Positions 8,122 to 16,111 of a stretch of DNA of 33,724 nt are shown here, in pieces; within the stretch, counting starts at the first letter, position 1, and each line of letters begins with the position of its first letter. Where the stretch lies: positions 1-33,724 of the forward strand of contig CAUBOH010000020.1 of the NCBI GenBank assembly GCA_958437495.1. Direction: 5' to 3'. The stretch comes from an uncultured Collinsella sp. (GTDB lineage: Bacteria; Actinomycetota; Coriobacteriia; Coriobacteriales; Coriobacteriaceae). The notes below the pieces were generated by a model. That model did not search any database, was not told the origin of the DNA, and saw only the letters and a list, made by a program, of their open reading frames with translations. Both the position numbers and the translations under genes were made by a program.

Positions 8122-9087
8122 TTACTTTAACGAAGCAAGAAGATGCTCGGCGGCACCGATGAGCGGAGCATCGCCCTCCAGAGACCCGATGAGAATCGGC
8201 GTGTCTTGGAGCGGATCGAGCGCCTGGCTGGCATAGCCTTCGTGCACCGAATCCTTCCACGTCTGCGAACGCCAATCGGGACCCTGATGAATTACGCCGC
8301 CCGAAAGCACGATGACCTCTGGATCCAGAATGTTGGCGAGCGAGCCTAAGCTAGCGCCCAGTGCAAAGCCGGCGTCATGGATGACCTCGGTCGCCTTTGC
8401 GTCGCCCGCGCGGCACAGGTCGTTCACATCGCGACCGACCGAAGGACGGCTGGGGTCGACGCGGCCAAAGCGTTCATCGTACATACGACCAATGGAAGTA
8501 CCCGAAGCAACAGACTCAAGATGGCCGGAACGCCCGCAGGCGCAGGGAATGCCAGCGGCAGCCGAGCACTCGATGTGGCCCATATGACCGGCAGCACCAT
8601 GGAAACCCTGCATCACGCGACCGTTCTCGACATATGCGCCGCCGATGCCCGTACCGATGCCCAGGCACAAGACGGAGAACTTGCCCTTGCCGACGCCCCA
8701 GTGGGCCTCGCCCAGCGCATGAGCCTGCACGTCGCCCACAACGGCAACGGGAAGACCAAGGTCCTCGCGCAGACGCGGCCCCAACTGAACGCCGGACCAG
8801 CCGGGCATGATCTCATTGGCATACGCGATGGCGCCCGTCTTGGGATCGACGACGCCTGCGGCACCGATACCGACACCGAGGACCTCGACATCGGGGTTCG
8901 CCTCGATGGCGGCCTTAATAGACGCCTCGATGCGCAGGAAAACTGCCTCGCCGCCTTCTTGGGCCTCGGTGGGAACCTCAGCTTCAAAGACCGGATGGGG
9001 CACGCTGCCATCAGCCGGATACTCCATAATGGCAGTCGCAATCTTGGTGCCGCCGATATCGACGGAGCAAACGTACTTGTTCTCCAT
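8122..9087 (-). CDS. nanK: ROK-family sugar kinase, probable N-acetylmannosamine kinase
   Basis: A 321-residue ROK kinase. It has the N-terminal ATP-phosphate loop DIGGTKIA, the GVGIGAAGVVD block, the catalytic aspartate in VVGDVQAHALGE, and GIGTGIGGAYV. The zinc-site region reads GHIECSAAAGIPCACGRSGHLES: the usual CxCGxxGC pattern has His in place of the last Cys, a variant that can still ligate zinc. The ATG before ENKYVCSVDIGGTK has AGGAG at 7 bases. ROK enzymes vary in sugar choice, so ManNAc specificity rests on the neighbours nanE and the NanA-like lyase; a glucokinase role is the alternative. Confidence 0.85.
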   Translation of the reverse strand: MENKYVCSVDIGGTKIATAIMEYPADGSVPHPVFEAEVPTEAQEGGEAVFLRIEASIKAAIEANPDVEVLGVGIGAAGVVDPKTGAIAYANEIMPGWSGVQLGPRLREDLGLPVAVVGDVQAHALGEAHWGVGKGKFSVLCLGIGTGIGGAYVENGRVMQGFHGAAGHMGHIECSAAAGIPCACGRSGHLESVASGTSIGRMYDERFGRVDPSRPSVGRDVNDLCRAGDAKATEVIHDAGFALGASLGSLANILDPEVIVLSGGVIHQGPDWRSQTWKDSVHEGYASQALDPLQDTPILIGSLEGDAPLIGAAEHLLASLK

Positions 9088-9187
9088 GTCGCTCTCCTTA
9101 GGAGATATAAACAACTACAGGAAATGCGCCGTCAGGCTAGCCGTCGCAGCGCGGTAAAGGTTTTCCAGGTGCCCGAGATCGCCGAGA

Positions 9188-9229
9188 AACCGTGTGGTCA
9201 TTGACCTAATGGGTCATGGCCGCACGGTT
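9188..9229 (-). terminator. Large hairpin after the sialic acid lyase gene
   Basis: A long imperfect stem (AACCGTG ... CACGGTT, with inner GACC / GGTC) lies 31 bases after the lyase stop. On the minus strand TTTCTC follows, a weak T-tract. Probably a partial terminator or RNA-stabilising structure in the 172-base gap before nanK, which holds no gene. Confidence 0.5.
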
Positions 9230-9259
9230 GAACGGCGAGGTCGGGTGCCTGGGGAAGCT

Positions 9260-10180
9260 TTACAGAAGACCGTTGTCCTGGAGGACCTTCTTAATCGCCT
9301 CGACGTTCTCGCCGGTCATGGCCTTCACCGGGCGCGGCATGGTCGGGCTGTCGAAGATGCCCATGAGGTTCATAGCGGTCTTGAAGGCGCCGACGCCACC
9401 GGCATAGCCCTGGACGCCCGAGGTGACATCCCAGATGTGCGAAATCTCATTGAGGCGATCCTGCTCGGCCTTGACGGTAGCCCAGTCACCAGCCTGAGCG
9501 GCCTTCCACTGACGCACGTAGCCCTCGGGCTCAACGTTGGCGAGACCCGGGACGGAGCCGTCGGCGCCACCGAGGTAAGCGCCGTCGACAACGACCTCGT
9601 GACCGGTGAGGATGCTCATCGGATGGCCGTTCTTCTCGTTCTCCTGAACGAGGTAGCGGAACGAGATGTCATCACCCGAGGAATCCTTGACGCCAGCAAG
9701 GACGCCCTCGGCGCCGAGCTTGGCAAGGAGCTTCCAGGGGAGCTTGGTGTGAACGCAGACGGGAATGTCATAGGCAAAGATGGGCAGGTCGAGCTCCTCG
9801 TGAAGGATGCGGAAGTGCTCCTCGACCTCGGTCATGCCCTGCAGGGCATAGAACGGGCAGGTGGCGACGAGGGCATCGGCGCCCAGTTCCTGAGCGACCT
9901 TACCGTGCTCAATCATGCGCTCGGTCTCGGTATCGATGATGCCGACCAGAACAGGCACGCGGTGATCAACGATGCGCACAGCCTCGGCGATAATCTGACG
10001 ACGGCGCTCATCGGTGGAGAAAACGACCTCACCCGAAGAGCCCAAGAAGAACAGGCCATCGACGCCGGCATCGATCATGCGGTTGATGCTACGCTCAAAG
10101 GAGGCAACATCGAGCTGGTGATCTTCGGTATCGGGAACTACGACGGGAGGGATAACGCCGGTGAATTTCTGAGTTGCCAC
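9260..10180 (-). CDS. nanA: DHDPS/NanA-superfamily aldolase, probable N-acetylneuraminate lyase
   Basis: A 306-residue class I aldolase TIM barrel. It shows the GSSGE 2-oxo-acid carboxylate motif (residues 47-51), the catalytic tyrosine in FAYDIP (Tyr137) and the Schiff-base lysine in AGVKDSSGD (Lys165), the same positions as in E. coli NanA. The family also includes dihydrodipicolinate synthase and other 2-keto-acid lyases, and sequence alone does not fix the substrate; placement with nanE and nanK favours cleavage of sialic acid to ManNAc and pyruvate. A GTG start is chosen because AAGGAG lies 7 bases upstream; the opening to 10264 has no ribosome site and would add 28 unrelated residues. 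Confidence 0.85.
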   Translation of the reverse strand: MATQKFTGVIPPVVVPDTEDHQLDVASFERSINRMIDAGVDGLFFLGSSGEVVFSTDERRRQIIAEAVRIVDHRVPVLVGIIDTETERMIEHGKVAQELGADALVATCPFYALQGMTEVEEHFRILHEELDLPIFAYDIPVCVHTKLPWKLLAKLGAEGVLAGVKDSSGDDISFRYLVQENEKNGHPMSILTGHEVVVDGAYLGGADGSVPGLANVEPEGYVRQWKAAQAGDWATVKAEQDRLNEISHIWDVTSGVQGYAGGVGAFKTAMNLMGIFDSPTMPRPVKAMTGENVEAIKKVLQDNGLL

Positions 10181-10248
10181 AAGAATCTCCTTAGTTGTCT
10201 GGCGGGCGGCCCTATGCCGCCCACTCTTGTTGGTAGTGTCCAGGCCGC

Positions 10249-11100
10249 CTAGGCCAAAGAACACGGGTAGAACGTTTGGTTAAAAAAGTCGACGACTTCG
10301 TTTTCGAACGCATTGATGCGCTCGTGAGCGTATTTGGCATAGATGATATGCCTCCGGTCACACTCAAGACCGTTGAATACGGCAAACTGGCCCTTGGGAT
10401 CGCTCACGGCATCCATGAGCGATGTGCCCATGAGCACCGATCCGCGCACCCGAGACGACAGGGCCTCGAGGCCACCGGGAATTGGATTGGCAACCGCCGT
10501 GCAGGCAAGGCCCCGCTCGTCCAGAGCAGAAACCGCCAGCGCGACTCCGCCGCCAAGGCCCTCGCCCCATGCAAAGATGCGGTCGGGGTCCATGCCATCA
10601 AGATTGCGCGCAACCTTCGCCAACGCGCAGCCCCAACGGACGCGCCTGACAAAAGCAGGCGAGGTAATCCCCTGCTGCAGGTCGCTGGGTCCAATCGCCT
10701 CATCGTCCAGTGCAAGCACGGCATATCCCATGGCCGCAAACCTCGTCATGTGATGCCATCCACGTACGGGTCGGTCGATGTCGCGAAACATCAGACAGAG
10801 CGGCACAAGCTCGGATGCCCGGGCGTGACCTAAGGGCTCAATCAAACGGCCGTGTACGACATACCCGCCGAGTTCAAAGGAAACCTCGGAGTAGCGCGCG
10901 CACGGATTGACGAAATCAATCGCCGTAACAGTCAGCCCGCAAACCTCAAGGTCCGCAGCGGCTGTCTCTAATTTGGAAACATCTGCAGAAGCATCGCCGC
11001 GCCAACCCCGGAAATCAGAGAGCCTTGACGAAACCGTTCCAGGCATCCCCGCGAGCCCGGGGACGATCAGCTCGTCTACATTGCTCTCGCACTTAGACAT
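10249..11100 (-). CDS. AXE1-family esterase paralogue lacking the Ser nucleophile
   Basis: A 283-residue alpha/beta-hydrolase of the acetyl-xylan-esterase (AXE1/cephalosporin-C deacetylase) type, clearly related to the gene just upstream. The nucleophile elbow reads AWGEGLGGG: Glu180 (GAG codon) stands where the partner has Ser183 in GASQGGG. The triad Asp (Asp230, in TSLMDAVSDP) and His (His259, in YAHERI) are kept with the same 29-residue spacing as in the partner. About 41 residues are missing between nucleophile and Asp, in the region that forms the lid of the partner. The reading frame is open and its start overlaps the partner by 8 bases (ATGTCTAA), so it is translated and not an obvious pseudogene. 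Function unknown: a non-catalytic partner, a binding protein or an enzyme with altered chemistry. Confidence 0.8.
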   Translation of the reverse strand: MSKCESNVDELIVPGLAGMPGTVSSRLSDFRGWRGDASADVSKLETAAADLEVCGLTVTAIDFVNPCARYSEVSFELGGYVVHGRLIEPLGHARASELVPLCLMFRDIDRPVRGWHHMTRFAAMGYAVLALDDEAIGPSDLQQGITSPAFVRRVRWGCALAKVARNLDGMDPDRIFAWGEGLGGGVALAVSALDERGLACTAVANPIPGGLEALSSRVRGSVLMGTSLMDAVSDPKGQFAVFNGLECDRRHIIYAKYAHERINAFENEVVDFFNQTFYPCSLA

Positions 11101-12070
11101 GAGCCTCCCCTCCCTCGCAGAAAAACGGAATGATCATGTCGTCAAAGTCCTGAATCTCCTCGTGGCCAAAGCCCTCAAAGAACTCGTGTCGCTTCTCACA
11201 GGCCAGGTTGTTGTAGACCGCAAACTGCGTCGCCGGCGGACAGACGATATCGGCTGTGCCCGTGCCAAACAGCACGGGGCATTTGACCATGGGGGCAAAG
11301 TTCTTGGAATCGAAGTACGCCAGTTTGGCATAGGCCTCCTCAATACGAGTCGAGTCCTCGTCAAACCAACGCGACCAATAACGCAGGCCCTCATAAGCGA
11401 TATCGTCGGCATCCAGATCCCAAACAAGGCGGAAATCCGACAGGAAGGGATAGAGGATGGCGGCACGATTGATAAGCTCGCTATTAAGCGCGCAGGTCGC
11501 AATGCCCAAACCGCCGCCCTGCGATGCGCCGTTCACAAATACGCGGGAAAAATCGATGCCCTCGAGCTCGCGAACAATACGGCACAGAATGCGGATATCC
11601 TGGTGCAAGCGAACATAGTAGAGGTTGGCCGGGTCGCCATCGATACCGGCGACGATATGGCCCGCGACCGTCGTGCCTTCAAATCCACCAATATCCTCGG
11701 AGGGGCCACCCTGGCCGGGGCAGTCGAGGGCGATGAGTGCCATGCCCATACCCGCAAACGACGCCTGCTCGAACCAGCTGCGGCTTGCACCCGGATAGCC
11801 GTGGAACTGTAACACCAGCGGCACGGGCTCGTCCGAAACCGGCTTGAGATACTTGGCATGCAGGCGGGCGCCGCACATGCCGGTATACCAGAGGTCAAAA
11901 AACTGGCAGGTCGCGGCATCGCTGACCGATGCCGCCTCGACCGCATAGTCGACCTCGACGGCGTCGGCCTCGGCCATGCGGTCGTTCCAAAAGAGATCGA
12001 AATCGGATGGACGGGGCATAGCACCCCGATAACCACCAAATTGCTGTTGTAGCTCCTGAGCGCTTGGCAT
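11093..12070 (-). CDS. AXE1-family acetyl esterase (candidate sialic-acid O-acetylesterase)
   Basis: A 325-residue alpha/beta-hydrolase of the acetyl-xylan-esterase family. The full triad is visible: Ser183 in NGASQGGG, Asp274 in GTADIVCPP and His303 in GFGHEE; the family length is about 320. No signal peptide, so it acts in the cytoplasm on an imported substrate. Its place between a transporter and nanA suggests it removes O-acetyl groups from sialic acid before NanA acts, since O-acetylation hinders the lyase; xylan-derived or antibiotic acetyl esters are alternatives. The ATG before PSAQELQQQFGG is preferred over a TTG 15 bases earlier, although the nearest purine-rich stretch (AAAGG) is 15 bases away. 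Confidence 0.88.
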   Translation of the reverse strand: MPSAQELQQQFGGYRGAMPRPSDFDLFWNDRMAEADAVEVDYAVEAASVSDAATCQFFDLWYTGMCGARLHAKYLKPVSDEPVPLVLQFHGYPGASRSWFEQASFAGMGMALIALDCPGQGGPSEDIGGFEGTTVAGHIVAGIDGDPANLYYVRLHQDIRILCRIVRELEGIDFSRVFVNGASQGGGLGIATCALNSELINRAAILYPFLSDFRLVWDLDADDIAYEGLRYWSRWFDEDSTRIEEAYAKLAYFDSKNFAPMVKCPVLFGTGTADIVCPPATQFAVYNNLACEKRHEFFEGFGHEEIQDFDDMIIPFFCEGGEAHV

Positions 12071-12106
12071 GGCTCGTGAACCCAACCTTTCGAAATCGCA
12101 ACGGAG

Positions 12107-12134
12107 GTGCGCCCGGCAAGGAAGCCGGGCGCAC
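12107..12134 (-). terminator. Hairpin between the transporter genes and the esterases
   Basis: An 11-bp perfect stem (GTGCGCCCGGC / GCCGGGCGCAC, loop AAGGAA) lies 16 bases after the ATPase gene. No T-tract follows on the minus strand, so it is more likely an mRNA-stabilising or attenuating structure than a full terminator. Confidence 0.5.
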
Positions 12135-12150
12135 GGGAGGGAAAGCGAAC

Positions 12151-12978
12151 CTATTCGCCCAGCTTGGGATGGAGCAGCGACGGCGCAGCACCGAGCAGCA
12201 TCTTGGTGTAGGGGTCCTGCGGGTTCTGGAAGACCTGCTTGGCCTCGCCCTGCTCGACAATCTTGCCGCCGTTCATGACGATAATGTCGTCGGAGATGTA
12301 GCGGACCGTCTGGATGTCATGGCTAATGAACACCATAGCCAGGCCGAGCTCCTTCTTAAGATCGGTCAGCAGGTTGAGGATCTGCGCGCGGACCGAAACG
12401 TCCAGAGCCGAAGTGGGCTCGTCGGCGATGATGGCGTCAGGGTTCAACGACAGGGCACGGGCAATTGCCACGCGCTGGCGCTGACCACCCGAAAGCTGGC
12501 CGGGAAGAACCTCGGCGGCAGAGCTGGGCAGACCGGTAAGCTCCAGGAGCTCCTTGACGCGCTTCTCCTGCTCGGCCTCGGTACCCAGGTTGTGAACGCG
12601 CATGGGGTCGAGCAGCTGCTCGCGAACGACCATGCGGGGATTGAGCGCCGTAGCCGGATTCTGGAACACGACCGAGATGACGCGGCCCATGTGACGACGG
12701 TCCTCGGCGGTACGCTTGGTAACGTCCTTGCCCTTAAAGTAGACCTTGCCGCTCGTGGGAGCCTGCAAACCGCACATGACGTTGGCGGTCGTGGACTTGC
12801 CGCAACCGGACTCGCCGACGATGCCGATCGTCTGGCCGGGCATGAGCTTAATCGTTACACCCTGGACAGCGTGAACCAGGTTGGGGTGCAGAATCGAACC
12901 GGTACGGGTCCTAAAGGTGACGTGGACGTCATCAAGGAAGATGATCGGCTCGACGCCGTTGACTGCGGTCTCGCTCAT
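12151..12978 (-). CDS. Oligopeptide/nickel-type ABC transporter ATPase (OppF-like)
   Basis: A 275-residue ATP-binding subunit. It carries Walker A GESGCGKST (about residues 53-61), Q-loop VFQNPATALNP, signature LSGGQRQR (about 163), Walker B with ADEPTSALD (about 186) and the H-loop SHD, followed by the Opp/Dpp-type C-terminal extension ending NPQDPYTKMLLGAAP. Its ATG comes directly after the stop of the fused permease-ATPase, with a near-perfect GGAGGTGAT ribosome site inside that gene. It would pair with the ATPase domain of the fusion as the second motor of the transporter. Confidence 0.93.
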   Translation of the reverse strand: MSETAVNGVEPIIFLDDVHVTFRTRTGSILHPNLVHAVQGVTIKLMPGQTIGIVGESGCGKSTTANVMCGLQAPTSGKVYFKGKDVTKRTAEDRRHMGRVISVVFQNPATALNPRMVVREQLLDPMRVHNLGTEAEQEKRVKELLELTGLPSSAAEVLPGQLSGGQRQRVAIARALSLNPDAIIADEPTSALDVSVRAQILNLLTDLKKELGLAMVFISHDIQTVRYISDDIIVMNGGKIVEQGEAKQVFQNPQDPYTKMLLGAAPSLLHPKLGE

Positions 12979-14994
12979 CTACATCACCTCCGCGTGAGGG
13001 GTCAAACCATTTGCCTTGAGCACCTCGTCGGGGAGCTCGGAATAGAAGTGCTCGGTGCCGGGCACGCGCTTGAAGACCGGACGGGTGTCCAGACCAATAC
13101 GCGGGTGGCTCGAGCGGGGCGCAAAGCGATCGCCCTTGGGGAAATCGCGCGGGCTGGGAACGGCGCCGGGGACCTGGTGCAGACGGCCCGAGCCGCTCTC
13201 GATGGACAGAACGGAGCCCAGAAGACCGCGGGTGTACTCGTGGATCGGGTTAGTGAGCAGCTCCTTGGTGGGCGCCTGCTCGATAACCTGACCGGCGTAC
13301 ATAACCGTGATGTTGTGGGCGACCTCGGCGACCAGCGCCAGGTCATGCGAAACGAAGATCATGGCAAAGCCGAGCTTGGCCTGAAGATCGTTGAGCAGCT
13401 TGATGACCTGCTTCTGAACGGTAACGTCCAGAGCGGTCGTGGGCTCGTCGCAGATGACCAGCTTGGGGTCGCGGGTAAGGGCCATAGCGATCAGGACACG
13501 CTGACGCTGTCCACCGGAAAGCTCGTGCGGATAGCTCTCGAGCGTGCGCTTGGGATCGAGGCCGACGAGCTCCAAGAGCTCCTCGGCGCTGCGGGTACCG
13601 CCGCGCTTGGTGAGCTGCTTCATCTGGGCAGAGATGAGCATAGAGGGGTTGAGCGAGGACAGGGCGTCCTGGTAGACCATGGCGATATCGGTACCGCGCA
13701 GGCCGAACCACTCCTTCTTGCTCATCTTAAGCAGGTCGCGGCCCTCCCAGAGAACCTCGCCGGAAAGATGCTCGTCATCGTCGGTCAGGCCCATGATGGC
13801 CAGCGTGGTGATGGACTTACCGCAGCCGGACTCGCCTACCAGGCCCATGGTCTGGCCGGGACGGACGTCAAAGTTAACGTGGTCGACGACGTTGATATCA
13901 CCGTGGTGCTCAAACTGGATGCAGAAATCGCGGACCGAAAGGATCGGCTCAACGGACTCATCGGGCACATGGCGGTCGTTACGCTTGAGCTCGACATCGC
14001 GCAGGGCGCCAAGACGGGCGGACAGGGACTGAGCCTGCTCCTTGTAGGCACGAACGGGGTCGGAGACCAGCAGGTCGGCCTCACGGCGCTTGGAGGAATC
14101 GGTCGGATCCAGGGCGGCGGAGGGAGCAGCGGCCATGGCGTCGGTAATGCCCTCGGAGAGGATGTTGAGCGCCAGGCAGGTGATCATGATGGCCAGGCCC
14201 GGGAACAGCGCCTGCCACCAACGGCCAGCGAGCACGCCGCCGCGGGCGTCGGCGAGGATGTTGCCCCAGGTAGCGGTGGGCTCCTGGATACCAGCGCCGA
14301 TAAAGGTCAGCGAGGCCTCGAAGATGATGGCGTCGGCGACCAGGGTAACGGTGAAGACCATGATCGGGGCGATGCAGTTACGCAGAACATGCTTGATCAA
14401 AATCCACGGAGCCTTGGCGCCGGAAACAATGACCGCGCGGACATAGTCCTCGCCGTACTCGGACACGATGTTGGCGCGCACGATACGGGCAATCTGCGGA
14501 GTGTACATAAAGCCGATAGCGAAAATGATCGACGGCACGGAGTTGCCCAGGATGGAGACGAAGACGGCCGCGAGGGCGATGCCCGGGATGGACATGATGA
14601 TGTCCAGGATGCGCATGATCGCCTCGGAAACGGACTTGCGCGAAACCGCCGCGAGGGCGCCCACGACCGAGCCGCAGACCAGAGCCATGGCAGTGGCGCC
14701 AAAGCCGATGATCAGCGAGTAACGACCACCGTAGAGCATGCGCGACAGAATGTCGCGACCCTTATCGTCGGTACCGAAGATAAATCCGTTGCCGGGAGCC
14801 TGGCGAGCCGTAAAGATCTCGACCGGGCTATAGGGGGCAAGAAGGGGTGCCAAAATCGCGGTCAGGGCGACCAGCGCCAGCACGACGGCGGCAATCTTAG
14901 AAGACAGCGTCATCTTCTTCCAGCCACCGAGCTTGAGCCCCTTGGAGGCAGCCTTCTCGAGCTGCTCGGTTTGCTTCTCTCGAATCTTTACCAT
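12979..14994 (-). CDS. Fused ABC permease (OppC-like) and ATPase (OppD-like)
   Basis: A single 671-residue protein joins two transporter parts. Residues about 25-290 form an OppC/DppC permease: an N-terminal membrane anchor, the FGTDDKGRDILSRMLYGGRYSL block typical of the family, and the EAA loop around VRAVIVSGAKAPWILIKHVLRN. After a charged linker of about 60 residues comes an OppD ATPase with Walker A GESGCGKSI (about 386), LSGGQRQR (about 493), CDEPTTALD (about 516), SHD, and a C-terminal Cys-poor Opp tail. The reading frame has no break. Such fusions are known in actinobacterial Opp systems. It begins 3 bases after the permease gene and runs directly into the second ATPase gene. Confidence 0.93.
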   Translation of the reverse strand: MVKIREKQTEQLEKAASKGLKLGGWKKMTLSSKIAAVVLALVALTAILAPLLAPYSPVEIFTARQAPGNGFIFGTDDKGRDILSRMLYGGRYSLIIGFGATAMALVCGSVVGALAAVSRKSVSEAIMRILDIIMSIPGIALAAVFVSILGNSVPSIIFAIGFMYTPQIARIVRANIVSEYGEDYVRAVIVSGAKAPWILIKHVLRNCIAPIMVFTVTLVADAIIFEASLTFIGAGIQEPTATWGNILADARGGVLAGRWWQALFPGLAIMITCLALNILSEGITDAMAAAPSAALDPTDSSKRREADLLVSDPVRAYKEQAQSLSARLGALRDVELKRNDRHVPDESVEPILSVRDFCIQFEHHGDINVVDHVNFDVRPGQTMGLVGESGCGKSITTLAIMGLTDDDEHLSGEVLWEGRDLLKMSKKEWFGLRGTDIAMVYQDALSSLNPSMLISAQMKQLTKRGGTRSAEELLELVGLDPKRTLESYPHELSGGQRQRVLIAMALTRDPKLVICDEPTTALDVTVQKQVIKLLNDLQAKLGFAMIFVSHDLALVAEVAHNITVMYAGQVIEQAPTKELLTNPIHEYTRGLLGSVLSIESGSGRLHQVPGAVPSPRDFPKGDRFAPRSSHPRIGLDTRPVFKRVPGTEHFYSELPDEVLKANGLTPHAEVM

Positions 14995-14997
14995 AAT

Positions 14998-15954
14998 CTA
15001 CACCGTCCTGATGCGCGGGTTGATGAGCAGGTAGAGCATGTCAACCACGATGTTGATGATGATGAAGGCAAGAGCAACGACGATGACGACGCCCTGAACC
15101 AGGTTCGCCTCGTTGCCCTGAACGCCCTGCAGGATCGCAGTACCCATGCCGGGGAGGTTAAAGATAACCTCGATGACGACGGCGCCGCCCATAAGGTAAC
15201 CGATCTTAAGACCGAGGGTGGTAACCGGGGTGATCAGCGCGTTACGCAAAACGTTAATGCCGACGACGACCTTCTCGGGAACGCCGGCACCGCGAGCCAT
15301 GCGGACATAGTCCTTGTCGAGCTCCTCGACCATGGCCGTACGCACGATACGAGTCATCTGACCCGACAGCGGAAATGCCAAGGCGATGGCGGGCATGATC
15401 ATACGTCCCAGATAGCCAACCGGATTCGTGGTGAAGTGAGGCAGGGCACCCGATGCCGGCAGTACCTTAAGGTAGGAAGAGAACAGCAGGATCAACAGAA
15501 CGGCAAGCCAGAACGACGGGGTTGCCAAGCCGGCGATGGAAAAGACGCGGATCACTTGATCCGGCCATTTGTCGCGATACAGCGCCGCGATGACGCCGAG
15601 CAAAAACGAAACGACCGCACCGATGGCAAGACCGATGAAGGTCAGCTGCATCGTGACGGGCAGGGCCGTGGAGATGCGCTTGGCAACAGAGTTGCGGGCA
15701 GCGCCGTAGGTGCCCATGTCGCCGTGGATCAAGTCGCCCATGTAGCGCACGTAACGCACAGGCCAGGGGTCATCCAGACCATACTTCTCATGGTACTCGG
15801 CAACCGCCTCGGGCGAAGCGCCGTCACCCAACGCCGTATAGGCGGGGTCGGTCTTGGAGAACGACATGAGGAAGAACACCAGGACGGTGACGCCCAATGC
15901 CATGATCGGCAGCGCGACAAGACGCCTTCCAATCAAACGTAGAAAGTTGTTCAC
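14998..15954 (-). CDS. Oligopeptide/nickel-type ABC permease (OppB/DppB-like)
   Basis: A 318-residue inner-membrane permease with an N-terminal helix (RRLVALPIMALGVTVLVFFLM), the DPW block (KYGLDDPWPVRYVRY) and MQLTFIGLAIGA, LATPSFWLAVLLILLFS segments of the DppB family; the EAA loop is YVRMARGAGVPEKVVVGINVLRNALI. Six or so membrane spans are expected. A GTG start is used because AGGGGAG lies 6 bases upstream; the opening to 15987 has no ribosome site. It forms the membrane pore with the permease half of the next protein. Confidence 0.93.
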   Translation of the reverse strand: MNNFLRLIGRRLVALPIMALGVTVLVFFLMSFSKTDPAYTALGDGASPEAVAEYHEKYGLDDPWPVRYVRYMGDLIHGDMGTYGAARNSVAKRISTALPVTMQLTFIGLAIGAVVSFLLGVIAALYRDKWPDQVIRVFSIAGLATPSFWLAVLLILLFSSYLKVLPASGALPHFTTNPVGYLGRMIMPAIALAFPLSGQMTRIVRTAMVEELDKDYVRMARGAGVPEKVVVGINVLRNALITPVTTLGLKIGYLMGGAVVIEVIFNLPGMGTAILQGVQGNEANLVQGVVIVVALAFIIINIVVDMLYLLINPRIRTV

Positions 15955-15994
15955 GTTCTCTCCCCTTTCTTTTGTCGGTAGGACCAACTGGTAT

Positions 15995-16049
15995 ATGAGT
16001 ACGGATACTCATTACAAGACCCGAGCGACATCGTTGCCGCCCGGGTCTT
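15995..16049 (-). terminator. Two hairpins between the binding-protein and permease genes
   Basis: First hairpin on the minus strand: AAGACCCG / CGGGTCTT (16016-16023 with 16042-16049), with an inner stem GCGAC / GTTGC. Second: ATGAGTA-CGGA-TACTCAT (15995-16012). The T-tract after the first is weak (TTGTAATG). Such intercistronic structures commonly give more binding protein than permease from one transcript. Confidence 0.55.
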
Positions 16050-16111
16050 TGTTTCAACTATGAGGATGCGGTCCCAACGACCGACATCCTGCATACAGAC
16101 TCAAGCGAGTC

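Noticed and set aside
9260..10180. Calling this gene dapA (dihydrodipicolinate synthase)
   Set aside because: The fold and catalytic residues are shared, but neighbours nanK and nanE and the transporter make a sialic-acid lyase more likely. Left as probable rather than certain.
10249..11100. Labelling the Ser-less esterase a pseudogene
   Set aside because: The frame is intact, its start is coupled to the preceding gene, and the Asp and His are kept at the same spacing, so decay is not shown.
12979..14994. The permease-ATPase fusion as a sequencing error joining two genes
   Set aside because: The frame continues through a long charged linker, and similar fusions are known in actinobacterial peptide-class transporters.
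12064..15942. A 1292-codon open frame on the plus strand opposite the transporter genes
   Set aside because: It mirrors the minus-strand ATPase and permease genes, whose GC-rich codons leave few stops in the antisense frame. Its translation is Asp/His/Gly-rich low-complexity sequence with no recognisable domain.
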